Position numbers and translations under genes: made by a program. From the NCBI RefSeq assembly GCF_019649055.1, contig NW_026570224.1, forward strand, positions 2,976,001 to 3,040,000: a stretch of DNA of 64,000 nt. Direction: 5' to 3'. Positions 12,098-26,208 of the stretch are shown piece by piece. The notes under the pieces are model-generated. The model saw nothing but the letters and a program-made list of their open reading frames with translations. It searched no databases and had not been told where the DNA came from. Source of the DNA: Paramacrobiotus metropolitanus (taxonomy: Eukaryota > Tardigrada > Eutardigrada > Parachela > Macrobiotidae). Each line of letters starts with the position of its first letter. Positions within the stretch are counted from its first letter, which is position 1.

Positions 12098-12108
12098 ATC
12101 TGATCGAA

Positions 12109-12753
12109 TTAAAGAAAGCATTTAGACTTTGTGCGACAATTATTCCTGTTGCAGCGTGGTGCATTGCAGTTGCATATTTGCTCAGTTTGACCGCTGCTTC
12201 TGTCCCTGGTCTTTTTGCAATCATCCACCGAAAGTCCTGGCGCTTCCATGGCTTTGCCGCAACCCCGCGAAACCACGATGCCTGTTAATGCGAAAATGCG
12301 TTAGATTTAGTCACAATTAACTTAATTTTATGAAATCATATTACTTATAAAGATAATAAATTACAGCCTATCGTACGTGTTAATTCATGATCCCGCCCAT
12401 GAAAACTTTTCCCGACAAATTCACACAATTGTGCGCAAGAAACGAGTGCATTATAGGTTCTGAGATAAATTAAGCTGTACGCACTTTTATCGAATTTTCT
12501 TTCATCGTCATCCAACAAACACCGGCTGGACAGGAAACCAGCTGGCTATCTTGTGGTTCGTTGCACTGATTAAGTCGTAACTCCGGAAAACACGAGTAGC
12601 ACTTGAAATCTTGAAAAACCAGAACTGAGAAAAACACGGCCAGTACTTGTATGGGGTTTTTTATCACTTACCGTTTGACGGGGCGCTTTTCGTCAGCTGA
12701 GACATACACACCAGCGCGGTTACACCAATCACCAAAAATGTGAACCGGGGCAT
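12109..12753 (-). CDS. Secreted Ly6/uPAR (three-finger) protein, quiver/sleepless-like
   Basis: Three exons: 12753-12672, 12624-12481 and 12281-12109, giving 132 residues. A signal peptide (FLVIGVTALVCMSQ) precedes a cysteine-rich domain: FKCYSCFPE, NQCNE, LVSCPAGVCWM, SRGCGK, then ICNCNAPRCNRNNC. The CYxC start, the RGCG element and the CxC...CN end are the hallmarks of invertebrate quiver/sleepless-type Ly6 domains, which act extracellularly and often modulate ion channels or receptors. No hydrophobic GPI-anchor tail follows, so this isoform looks secreted. The donor of exon 2 (C|GTACAG) is chosen by phase; GTGCGT just upstream would break the frame. The gene is convergent with the C1GALT1-like gene. 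Confidence 0.8.
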
Positions 12754-13930
12754 TTTATATAACTTTGAGTGTCTACCGAGAGTTAATAACTGAGGATTCT
12801 ACTACGTGTTTGGGACAGAAACGGCAAAGAACGCATGAAGATTCCGAAACCGTTTCCGTTACGTTTGAATTTCGGGCGCTGGAAAACTTAAGATTGCACC
12901 CACTAATACTGCAGACACCTGACTACACAGGCTCGCCCTAATGTTTGTATTTACTCAAACAACAAGTACGGTAGAAGTACAAATTTTAACTTGATCCGTA
13001 GATGCGCCATGAACCATGTACCACGGGGTCAATTTCCATGTCTGGCTCATAATGCTTGTAAATTGATCTTACCTACTAGAATTATTTCCGCGTTATTTAT
13101 AAGCTTTGATTACGTACGCACCATTCCAAGCCTGTGTCCGAAAAATCTCGTTGTCCTCGCTCTATTGGGAACGATAACTAATGGCGTTAATTAAATTGCT
13201 CAGTTCCTGTTGTCCCTTCCTGTTGTACGGTGCTTCTACTGTACAGTGTACCGTTTGCCTATCATGCAAAGTGTGTGGCAGAGCACGAATAATCAAATTA
13301 AATTAAAGACATCGGTTTATAATTTATGTTTTTAAGATAATTCGCCAGCTGCACGTTAAAATATTCCTAAGTTTATCGGTTTTAAAAAATTCCTTATTAT
13401 GTTATTGGAAAGAGTACTTAGTATACGAGTACCACTACAACTTGCAGAACATATGCATATGCAACAACATGTTCGACGCATCGATCGTTAGAGCTATCAA
13501 TAAATTCACGTCACTGTAACAACATTAACCGAGAATTTTATAAGCAAAGATTTATTACGATTTTTAATAATTCATCAAAGCTTTATAAGAAATTATTGTA
13601 GCCTTTTCTTTGCTAAACGATTTGTACGAAGTCAACTTGCACTAGCTATATTACAGAATTGTAGCGCTAATGACCACAACTCATAACTGCTCTTCAAAGA
13701 ATCACCTAAACAACTTGCCATTGCATGAAATGCAATCTGATCGCCACCTTTGTCGAGAAGGACTTGTTTTTGGGTCAAAAACGTGTTGGTGTTGATGGTA
13801 CTCGCGCGAAATTATCAAAACAATGCCGAAATGCACCCACGATGGATTATTTGTCCATGAGGAGCCGGCAACCACTTGAATTTAAAACTAAACAATTACG
13901 CGAAAAGCTGTTAGTTCTACGCACTTAGTC
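12754..13930. other. Intergenic region, no supported gene
   Basis: About 1.2 kb between the divergent Ly6-like and LRR genes. Two short plus-strand frames (12991-13194 and 13725-13928) show no features of real genes. The 3' end holds the LRR promoter. Confidence 0.4.
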
Positions 13931-13938
13931 TATATAAG
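13931..13938 (+). promoter_or_regulatory. TATA box of the LRR gene
   Basis: TATATAAG lies 72 bp upstream of the ATG at 14010, a spacing that leaves a 5' UTR of roughly 40-50 bp. Confidence 0.6.
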
Positions 13939-14009
13939 CCCATCAAACACAAACTCGTTGGGTTTTTCTCAGCTTTTTATCTGCATTTCGGAGCTTTTAA
14001 CCTACGGAA

Positions 14010-15755
14010 ATGACACTGAGTATCGGTTTACTGTATTTAACCTGGCTGACCTTTTCACCGGTCATGTCGCTATTCGATGCACTGGATTGTGTGGCGTTTA
14101 ATACACTGCACTGCAAAGCCGACTGTTCCAATATTCCAACAAAATTAGATTGCGAATCTGTTGTTGACGATGAATTGCATCAGTTGTTGACTCAATACAG
14201 CAACATCACAAGTACACCTTTGCGTCTTACAATAAGAAAGTCCGCAGATTTACATCTAAGTCAGAATTTATTTGCTCCGGTTGTCAATCAACTATGGGAT
14301 TTACGCATCGAATCCGACACGATCATCAATGAAATCCCTAGCGGATCCTTTAATGGCCTAAAAAATGTGCGATTCTTAGATTTGTCCGGTAATAAAATCG
14401 CGCATCTACATGCCGAAGACTTTGCCGGTCTTAATCAGATACGCGGTATAAAACTGGAGAGAAATCCGTTGATCCAGATTGCTGCTGGTGTTTTTGATGA
14501 CCTCAACAATTTAAGGTGTATCGACTTGGATGATAACGCACTAACCTGTGACTGCAGGACATTATGGCTGAAAAAATGGTCCATATCACATCCAAATTTC
14601 TGGGAGGACGATCAGGAATTGTATGAAAACGCCGGTCCAGACCAAGACTGCGATGGTTAGAACGCGCAAAGTAATTACTCTTACCATTACGCATAGCATG
14701 GCATACCATATTTATTTAAATATTAATTTTTACATGAAAAGTTGTGTACGAACTTTTATCAGAACTTAAAAAGAAGCGATTGCATAGTAAATACTGGTTT
14801 ACCTTAAGCCACACCCAGTTAATTTTAGGAGGTACAGTACTGTGCTGCTATTAACATGTTAACATGTTGTAGAAGATTTACAGATGTATGGGTGTATGAC
14901 AATTTTCCAGTATATGTATTTATATATTATATATTTTATCTCCATTCGGCTTGGACCAAATAAAGTTGACTATTGAAGAAAATGTAATAATACTCATTTA
15001 ATTAACTCAGCGGCATTGCAGGAGATATCCCAGATTGTGAATACCCTCCCATAATGCGTGACAGGAACGTCACCGAAATCCCTTCCGACATCTGCGACAC
15101 GGCCATAAGTGATATGGAATGCATGGAACTGCAAACTAGCCACTGCAAGACCTACTGCGACAACTGGACGCCGATGCAGATCCAGTGCACCAACGTCGGC
15201 TATGCGGAACTAAAGGGAATTCTGTCCCGTTACTCTCAACTAACCGATCGTCCTCTCCGTCTGGACATCGCCAGATCGGCTAATTTGGCGCTGAACACCA
15301 GTCTGTGGGAACCGGTAAAGGATCAGCTAATCCATCTACACTTGGACCATTCCGCTGTTTTGCTCCGTCCGAATAGCTTCGCCAATCTGCGCCGCCTGGT
15401 GTTTCTGGAACTGAGCGATGATGAACTGGCGGTGATTCCGCGTGGTACGTTCGAAGGATTAACGGCGCTGAAGGGACTGTCACTGGATGACAGCAGTGTG
15501 GAGCACATCGACGAAGGTGCCTTTGCCCCGCTGACCAGTCTGGCATGTTTGAAACTAGATGATCACGACGATCATGCGATTGGATTGTGTGACTGCGATA
15601 TGCAGTGGTTACGCGGATGGACCAGTAATCACACGCAGGTGTTCGACGAGAAGGTGCTGATGTATGATTATGGACTGAAGGTGTTCTGTGACGGGGATGA
15701 TTTAGATTGTCCAGGGAAGGAGCCCGGGACATCACAGCAGGACGATTGCTCATGA
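14010..15755 (+). CDS. Secreted leucine-rich-repeat protein with two tandem LRR domains (two-exon model)
   Basis: Exon 1 (14010-14655) encodes a signal peptide, a Cys motif LHCKADCSN, LRR units such as FLDLSGNKIAHLHAEDFAGL, and a CT cap with LTCDCRTLWLKKW. Exon 2 (15022-15755) repeats the plan: SHCKTYCDNW, FLELSDDELAVIPRGTFEGL, and a CT cap GLCDCDMQWLRGW. Donor G|GTTAGA at 14656 and acceptor GCAG at 15018-15021 join in phase (CDGDIPDCEYPPI) and give 459 residues. Without splicing, exon 1 stops at 14658-14660, and a polyadenylation signal at 14959-14964 could end a short 216-residue form. The second half could also be a separate gene starting at 15054, though it would lack a signal peptide. 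Partner and function are unknown; extracellular location is inferred. Confidence 0.7.
14959..14964 (+). terminator. Possible intronic polyadenylation signal in the LRR gene
   Basis: AATAAA between the two LRR exons. It would give a short transcript carrying one LRR domain. Confidence 0.4.
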
Positions 15756-16961
15756 ACGAAAGTGCTTATTAACTATCTTTAGCTGTAGACATACCGGTAT
15801 TTATTAGCGACGACTGAATTGCGGAAGTTAGCGGTATTGCACAAAACTGACTTTTGTTTATTGGTTTTACTGTTAATTATTTGAAATGCGATACAATCAT
15901 TTCTAGTTAAGCCTTCAACTGCTGTATCGTCCATTTGATCAATCGCTTGACTATGAACAACTCTATATAAAAACTGAATGAAATTGACACGGTATTCTTG
16001 GCGGATTAACCGCCCTTTCTGCACTGTTTTTAAAACAGTAAATACAGGATTTCGGAATTATTAATTTTTGACAGCAAATAACATTTGCGATGCTATTCTA
16101 TAGGTCGAGGTTATATTAAGCGGCGACTTGGCAAGTTGGCCTTAGCAAGTTGGCAACAGTTTCGTAAATTCTGAATGGCTCTAAATAGTTCGTAAATGTT
16201 TTGCAGCTAATTAAGAATAAGAACTACATCTTGCATTGTTTTTCTTACCTATAGCTTTTAAAATTAATTCAACTGCACCGCCGACTTGCGTATCCGTAAA
16301 TACAGTAAGCAGTGCATCGGTATGACGCTTGTCAACGCTGACAGAAAAAAACATTGTTCAGAATGTGCAAGCAATTTATTTCCTTGTTTGATGCTGGGAT
16401 CGAACTGATTAATAAAACGTTCATGCGGATTAAAATGAAGACAAGCAGGAAGTCTGGCGTTACATGCACAGCTAACGACTAACCACCACAATACAGCCTT
16501 TATTTCATTGTCAGTGCTGCACACTACAAAGGATAATTTAAACGGCACTATAAATAGGAGAGCGCAAATTATAATTAAGCATTTATCGGCATTATCTTGA
16601 TACCAGAAAAGTTGTTTTCTTTTGTCTTAAATCTGGTAAGTATTTTTATTTAAGACGCGCTATATACATGTACAATGGCTGACAATCTCAATGGCCTGCA
16701 GATCGGTCTGATATTTTTTTGACCTTTCGAAGTCCACTTGTGACTTGTCTATAATGCAAACCGAGTGACTAGCTAAGTTGAGTATGATTATACATACAAT
16801 TGCTTGTAAACCAGTCCTGTACATATCATTTCATAATTTCGATCAGCTGATGTGCAATTTCGTTCATCGCTAAATGCAAGTAATATTGAGGTGCACGCTT
16901 CATGAAAAGGGATATACATAAGCTAGATCCGACATTCGTTCAGTGCCAATCTGCCAGTATT
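15756..16961. other. Intergenic region, no supported gene
   Basis: About 1.2 kb. A minus-strand open stretch around 16264-16600 contains a hydrophobic run and several Cys, but has no in-frame ATG near the start and no clear splice partner, so it is not called. Confidence 0.35.
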
Positions 16962-17746
16962 ATGGAGAGCGAAAGCTGCCCACAGCTGAACTACGTGACA
17001 TTTTTTATCCTGAGTGTAGTTGTTTCAGGTACGAACCTTCAGTATCGATCGATAGCGTTTTGTACCAACAAAATTATATTTAAATCTTACAGTATAAAAT
17101 TTTGAATACTACAGAAAAAAGCAAATTAATTGTGCATAATGTGATTTTGTGTTGTGCAGTAGTACAATGTCAACCAAGTTCAGGTGGATCCTCAAGTAGC
17201 TCCGGTTCGATAATTAACGGAACAGTTTTCCTGAACAACGGCGCCACTTCAGGAGTAATCAACAATCAGTTTCAGTCCCAGGCGACATCCTTCAATTCTG
17301 CCTCGGGGATTTCTGCCGTGGTCATCGGATCAGCGTCCACTAATGGTGATTTTGCGCCATCCAACTTCGATATGAACAACGCAAACATTTACGCTAACAG
17401 TGGATCGAATTCCAACGGCAACGGACAGACCGGAAGTGTCTCCAATCTTGACCACAGTAACACCTCGAGTGCCAATGGTTTGGCAGTCATTGGTCAGTCA
17501 CAAATTGTCGGTACTGGTACTGGACTAAATCTCAATTCCAACGCAAACGCCAATAGCTACGCCGAAAGTAGTAACGTTGCCGACACTGGAAAAGGCATAT
17601 CTCCGTATACATCCAGAAGTTTACACACGAACAACATACGCCAGAAACCCGATGCATCGCTGGGTGCCAAAAGGACACGAAATACTAACTATCACAGTAC
17701 AAATGTTTTAAAATCTAGACAAAAGCCACGTTGTTTAGAATGCTGA
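16962..17746 (+). CDS. Secreted Asn/Ser/Gly-rich low-complexity protein
   Basis: Two exons, 16962-17028 and 17160-17746, joined in phase to give 217 residues. The start encodes a signal peptide (YVTFFILSVVV) that spans the splice junction. The mature protein is low-complexity, rich in Asn, Ser, Gly and Ala (NANIYANSGSNSNGNG, NLNSNANANSYAES), with a short basic C-terminus (KPDASLGAKRTR, then KSRQKPRCLEC) and few Cys. An upstream in-frame Met at 16902 would bury the signal peptide, so 16962 is preferred. A polyadenylation signal follows directly at 17755-17760. I do not recognise a family; the composition resembles extracellular matrix or cuticle-type proteins, which is only a guess. Confidence 0.75.
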
Positions 17747-17754
17747 TGTTATGA

Positions 17755-17760
17755 AATAAA
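17755..17760 (+). terminator. Polyadenylation signal of the Asn/Ser-rich protein gene
   Basis: AATAAA 8 bp after the stop codon, implying a very short 3' UTR. Confidence 0.65.
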
Positions 17761-18291
17761 AGTGTAAAAAATGCATTATCCGGACATAGCTGTGTACAGC
17801 CATGATAATGCAATGCATACGATCCGTCATTATACAGAAGTACCGCATCGTGCTGTCGGACAATTTGAAACACACTATTAAACTATTAATTAACTGTGAA
17901 GCCAGAAAAAGCAGTACAAATGGGTCTGTTATTAACAAGCACTTTTCTGGCGCTTCATTTATGCAATAAACTAATTGTTCGCTCGCATAAGCGATTTGAC
18001 TTTTATTTCACATTGAAACTGAACTTGAAATTATGGTCTCCAGCATCATTTATTAAACTGCTGTGCTTCTGGATACTACGACTGTTTAAAGGTACAGAAA
18101 ACTGATCAACTTTAACGATGGCTCAATTAAGTTGTACAAGTGTAATACTGCTACTGTCACAGTAATTTAGGGAGCACAAGACGCTCATTTATAAAGCAAA
18201 GTACAGGTTTTACAGATTTCTTCAGGGTAGTACAATAAGGCAATTAGTTGTAGCAGTTTTCCTGTTTCTCATATTGTCATCTACAAAAAGC

Positions 18292-18299
18292 TATAAAAG
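18292..18299 (+). promoter_or_regulatory. TATA box of the ammonium transporter gene
   Basis: TATAAAAG lies 92 bp upstream of the ATG at 18391. Confidence 0.55.
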
Positions 18300-18390
18300 C
18301 AGCATTCGTCACCGACGAAGAAGGTTGCACTGCAGTATTTAGTTTGGTAGCCCAAGTTAACCATCTGTGCTGTGCTAGAACACACCGAAT

Positions 18391-21313
18391 ATGGCTGCCA
18401 ACAATATTGCCACCGTCGTGACCAACGTGACGTCCAGCTTTGTCAGCAATGTCACCAAGCCGTCAGTGCCCACTTTGCCACAACCTGTGGACAGCGGAAC
18501 TCCTTCCGTGGGCTTCATTGTCTGGGGATCGGCCTTGGTGTTTATCATGACTCCGGGATTAGCACTGTTTTACTCAGGCACGCTTAAAAATAGTCTAAAT
18601 GATCCTGAAATAAAACTGCATATAGTAAAATTTATTACATTCTATCCTAGTTATTACTATTTAAGCAGTAATTAAACGGGAAGTATTAAGCTTTAAACGA
18701 GTATTAAGTTGTTATTAATGAAAAGAACGGTGACCCTTAAGTTAGACTGACTCTCACATTACAGGAATCGAAGTAATATTAGTGATAAGTGCGTATAAAT
18801 TACACATACCTACGAGCGTAGAATGCGTTCTCGATATTGAGGATTATCGCTGCATTTGATTTACCAATACTATATGGTTATTATTATTATTCACGATTAG
18901 GTTTATCCCGATACAACAATGCCTTATCCCTGATGATGTTGTGCATGCTAGCGGCAGCGGTTGTCACCGTGCAGTATTTCCTCTTCGGCTTCAGTTTGGC
19001 CTTCTCCGAAACCGGTGGCCCTTTTATTGGCGATTTCAATGCGGGAGCACTGAACACATTGGGCGCACATGCGTTTCCCAACACAGCACCCAATATTCCG
19101 TCGGTGTCCTTTATGTTATTCCAAATGCAGTTTGCCACCATCACAGCGGCATTGATTTTTGGCTCCTGTGCCAGAACGGACGCGCTTTGGTCCCGCAATG
19201 ATATTCGTCTTCTTCTGGACGACATTTGTTTATGATTTTGTTGCGTATTGGAGCTGGGCGGATCACGGATGGATCCGAAATTTTGCCTGCATTTCGCAGC
19301 TGTATAATACCACTGCCACGCCTTGCTTTGTGGGAGCCTACGACTTTGCTGGTGGTGGTCCCGTGCACATTGCGTCGGGTTTTGCTGGGTTGGCTTATTG
19401 TCTGATCTTGGGAAAGCGGAAGCGCATTCATGTGGAACATCACAGCTTGGTAAGGATGTGGACTAGTCCCAATAAAGCATAGTAAATTACTAAATTTTAT
19501 ATACTCATCCGCATATTACATACTTGTACTGTAGTAGTCATAAATTAAATGGATGTGTTAAACAATACTATTCTATAAACTGTATGACCGGGTCGGCAAC
19601 AGCACTAATCAAGCTTTGATAATGGTTTACTGATGCTACGTAACCCTGATACGACAGCAATGCAGCATAATCAGATTTGTAAACACTAAACTAGTCTTTC
19701 AACAAATTTACAGGTGAATGTAATGTTTGGCACGGGAATTCTCTGGTTTGGTTGGTTTGCCTTCAACGGGGGCTCAGCGGGAGCCGCAAACACAAGAGCC
19801 GCTATGGCTGCAACTGTAAGCCATCGACCGTATTTTAGAGGAAGATGTTTTGTAATTTTAACCTGCTTACTTATTCAAAAAATTCTCGAAGGTAATTATA
19901 ATGTTAAAATTACAAACGTTTGAATTAAATTAAGTTACTAACGTTTCTTATGTTTAACTACTAGTACTTAAACGTAAGATATTGTCCAATCTTGACAAAG
20001 CCTGTTGGAAATTCTTCAAAGGTGACTACCATTGCTGCCGCCATGGGTGGAATGACTTGGACTTGGATGGATTACATCTGGACAAGAAAAATGTCAGCAC
20101 TAAGCTTTTGCAGTGGGGTCGTAGCTGGGCTGGTATGCACGTGTCAATCAAATCAAAGCAAATTTCAAATACGAACTCGTATTTGAATGTACCAGATATC
20201 TGACTATTTTGTCTGAAAATGACAGGTGGCCATAACACCAGCAAGCGGTTTCGTAGCTCCATGGGCGGCCATTGTTATCGGATTTATAACCAGTGTCTGC
20301 TGCAATGGATGGTGTCGTGCCAAGCGAATGGTGGGTCTGGATGACTCGTTTGACGCGTGGTCGGTGCATGGCGTGGGCGGTTTTCTTGGCAACATCTTGG
20401 CGGGTATTTTCGCGCAAAAATGGGTTGCATTACTTGATGGCACGCCGATTGACGGTGGCTGGATGGAGCACAACTGGATTCAAGTCGGCTATCAGCTTGG
20501 TTCATCAGCCGCTATTGTATGCTTAATTACTTATAAGACTACACCCAAATCTCATACTATAGCTATTAAGGCGCCGGCATTACCACTTCCTATCAATTTT
20601 ATGGCTTCACTTAGTTGACCTTTACTATTGTACAGGCCGCCTGGTCATTCTGCGTCAGTTTTATTCTCCTCTTCATTATCAACAAGATTCCCGGTCTGCA
20701 TTTACGCCAAAGCGAACAAGAGGAACTAAATGGCGGAGATTTCACAGAAATGGGCGAGGTAATATGGGCGTCACGGTGCCCCTTCTTAATATGAAGCAAT
20801 TAAGTAATTTTTGCATGTGTGACGATTAGCGAAGAAGCACTGGCCAGCGATTAGCGAAGTCGCTTTCATTAAACCAACAGTTCACTTTATTATATATATT
20901 AAAGTTTATCTACTCATCTACAGGTAGCTTATATGCTTGTAATTTCGGAAGATGGTGCCGATGGAATTGACGACACAACACTGGGTGTTCTAAAAGATGG
21001 TCGTCGGGTGTCATGCGGACACGTGCTGAGTGATCCCGACCGGCGCGTCTCGACATTTTCCGCCGGCTCACATGAGAAAGCCGAAAAACGAAGAAAATCC
21101 CTGTATTCACAGGGGTCGAGTCACAATCACGGGGAAACCAAGCGGAAATTCTCCTTGGGTAAAAACAAAGATGACCGCACGGAGCGGCGGATACACTACG
21201 CCGTCGAAAACGAACAAACAACGCCACCACCGTCTTATGAAATGCAGCTCCAGTCACACCGACCGCAACGGGAATCTAGGCAAATGCTATATAATAATAG
21301 CGAAGCGATCTAA
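18391..21313 (+). CDS. AMT: Amt-type ammonium transporter with an apparent one-base frameshift
   Basis: Plasma-membrane ammonium channel of the Amt/Mep/Rh family. Exons: 18391-18577, 18901-19449, 19714-19815, 20022-20132, 20226-20516, 20636-20758 and 20924-21313; about 583 residues if the shift is discounted. Signatures: VWGSALVFIMTPGLALFYSG, FSLAFSETGGPFIGDF, the first pore His in GGGPVHIASG, GWFAFNGGSAGAANT, and the second pore His in DDSFDAWSVHGVGG. The last exon is a long hydrophilic cytoplasmic tail. Two oddities: exon 1 appears to end at a GC donor (CAG|GCACGC), because joining there gives the family's exact YSGLxRxxNALS spacing; and inside exon 2, near 19161-19168, the frame changes from ...AALIFGS to PERTRFGPAMIF by one extra base. 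All other splice phases agree only if that base is ignored. Confidence 0.88.
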
Positions 21314-22932
21314 TTTGATAAAGTTTTGATTGCGCTAATATTGTTTGCACTTGCAACATTCACTGTGCATTTCATATCAAATTAGTAAGCGACCATTGAG
21401 TTGCTAATCTACGTATTATGTACTTTGCGGTGTCACTTGATCACCTTAACTGTCTCCTTGAACAAATACCGCATTATTGTCTCTGAAGATCCGACGCTGT
21501 GAATTGGCAGTTTTCTTTGTATAAAGTCAGAAAAATGTCCGCTAATCGATAATGGCACCGTATATTCAATTAATAAACTTGTTGAGAGACCAAGTTATTT
21601 AGGATGAGGTAGTGAATTGGAAAGTATTTTCTGTACAAATGCTTTGTGTCATGCTAACAATGCCCGGAAGCACTTGTGCCAAGTAGAAGTAATTAACTAC
21701 TACTCATGATTTACTATTTGACCTGCAGGTAATTCTTTTGATTTCCAGTGAAAACGCATGCCAAAGCGTGGCCAGCCATGATATATTTTTGCTGTCGTTA
21801 TAGATAATCATAATGGAAGTGCAAACCTTTATCATCATCCTTCGCCTGCATGTATGTGCTTCACCTGCTTAATTGCGAGTCATGCATGGTCGCAAGCAGG
21901 TATGTAAAGCACACGCACATGCAGGTACTGCTTGAATTATTAAAACACTTTATTAGTTATATAATCAATGAAGAGATTTATTTCCAAGCGGCAGCATTGT
22001 GTTACACCATTTTTTGTGAATACAGACGGTACGAGTACGCATTTTTGTTTATATACATAATACAATACAAAAATCAGACGTTTAGCAAGCAATAAACGAA
22101 TAACTGAACAATAGAACCGATTGCAGTACTACATCGTTACAATACTCGTATAATCGAGGTTCAGAGAAACTTCAAGAAAGCTACTTCGTTCAGCTCGTTC
22201 GACCTTGAAACAATGAATCACATGTGCCACCTGTTGCTTTGGTAGTTACAATATCGGACAAAAAGCCAAAGCTTTACACGATTTATGTGAAAATAGTTCT
22301 ACAGCCGCTATGCCCAGAAGTACAGCAGATATTTATATAAATAATTACGAATCATACTGTAATGAACAACGTATCGCAGTTCAGTCAATTATCGAACAAC
22401 CTGGGTATGCGAACATGCATCAACTGGCTCGAGGGTAACACTGACGTACTGAAAAGAGGCTATTAATCACTGAACACAGGATGTCGGCAATCCTGTAAAT
22501 ACTAACCAATGCGCAAAATATTTGGAAAAATGCCCAACGAGACTATCGCGAGACTGTCCCTCATTTTTTTCCAAGTACCTACCATTTGCTGTACCTGCCA
22601 CCAGGTGCAAAGTCCGGTACACCCGGTTCCCTAGCTCTGAAGGTGGTGTAAGTATTTTACGCTGGTTGCTATACCGCCTCTACGTATAATATTCAATTTT
22701 TCTTAAAATTTCTTATTGTTGTTTTCAAGCTCCGAAAATGGTGAGTATAAAAACTGCCACAAAAACAAACAATAAAAAAATTCATTATAAAGAACAGAAA
22801 CCGAAGAATCCCAACGTCACAAATTTACAACAGCAATTACAGCAAGGACACACAAATTTAAAAAAATCACACAGTAGTAATTCAGAGCGAAACATTACAT
22901 CGCCCATGACCGCAAGTTTTTCTCGGAAAGTG
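21314..22932. other. Intergenic region, no supported gene
   Basis: About 1.6 kb of AT-rich DNA with the 3' flanks of two convergent genes. Short frames such as 21850-22095 show no supporting structure. Confidence 0.4.
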
Positions 22933-25346
<2,414 letters not shown>

Positions 25347-25684
25347 AAATCCAAATACTGCACGCGCACATTAAATCGTTATCACAGCTGATAAAAGATA
25401 CGTGGATTTCTGACTTACACGTGAGCAATCTGCAATGGAAGCGAAAATTCAAAACCACTGAAGCTTGCTGCAACCGTGAATTTCGGCTCCCGCAGAAGTG
25501 AGACTTAGAAAGTTGTAAGTATACTGTATACGGTGCTACTATAACATAAAAAGCTCTAAATAAAAACAGAATCTTTTTGAAATTTAAGTGCGTAAACCGG
25601 TGACAGTAAACGGTTATCCAGTCACTGTAAAATGGTAAACAAAACACAAACTTCCACAAACTCAAGATTAATCATAAATTCACA
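25347..25684. other. 5' flank of the iminopeptidase gene
   Basis: About 340 bp without a supported gene. A minus-strand frame at 25261-25665 overlaps the first exon in another frame and is not supported. Confidence 0.35.
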
Positions 25685-25925
25685 ATACACGTATGGAATT
25701 CCAAATCCGACAGCCTCATCGATTTGGAAATCTGGAACTGGAAAACATCGATTGCCGATTTTAAAAACATCGATTTCGATTTTGCCAACCCGGATGCTGG
25801 ACTTAGAATTTTTTTTAACTTTCTAAATTCCAATTCCACATTCCATTACACTTACTGTAATGGATTTTTCCATATAAATGACTGGACTTGGCCTTAATCT
25901 GGTGTGCACGCCATACTGAAGTCTG
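25685..25925 (+). repeat. Inverted repeat, left copy
   Basis: About 240 bp that reappears as its reverse complement at 28484-28720. Shared segments include GGAATTCCAAATCCGACAGC, TTTGCCAACCCGGATGCTGG and TTGGCCTTAA. Divergence is moderate, with small indels. Confidence 0.8.
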
Positions 25926-25995
25926 GATGTTGCCGTTGGCGTTGCAATTTACAGTACAATTACGATCAAAAGGTGTTTTTCCTTATTTTTTTAGT

Positions 25996-26208
25996 CGGTT
26001 TGAGTGGATTTATTCAGATTTGCGGATATGTACATTTCAGAGAAATCTGCAGTTCTAAGTATGGCAGATTTCGAACCCTTTGAAGTGTCATCTTGTGCTA
26101 TCTCGTGTCTCCTGGCTATGTCGTCCCGTTTTGTCGAATCCATCGTGTTCCTAATCTCCACTATGTTGTTTTCATTGATCTCCAGGACTTTCTGGAGATT
26201 CAGGGTCT
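25996..26208 (-). other. Open stretch of about 71 codons, unknown
   Basis: The minus strand is open between two stop codons and reads as a charged, helix-like segment (EINENNIVEIRNTMDSTKRD, then ARRHEIAQDD). It lies directly beside the eIF3b-like pseudogene exon on the opposite strand. It has no ATG near its start and no recognised family. It may be an exon fragment carried into this rearranged block. Confidence 0.2.

Noticed and set aside
16264-16600. Minus-strand open stretch with a hydrophobic run
   Set aside because: No usable start codon or exon partner found; composition alone does not support a gene.
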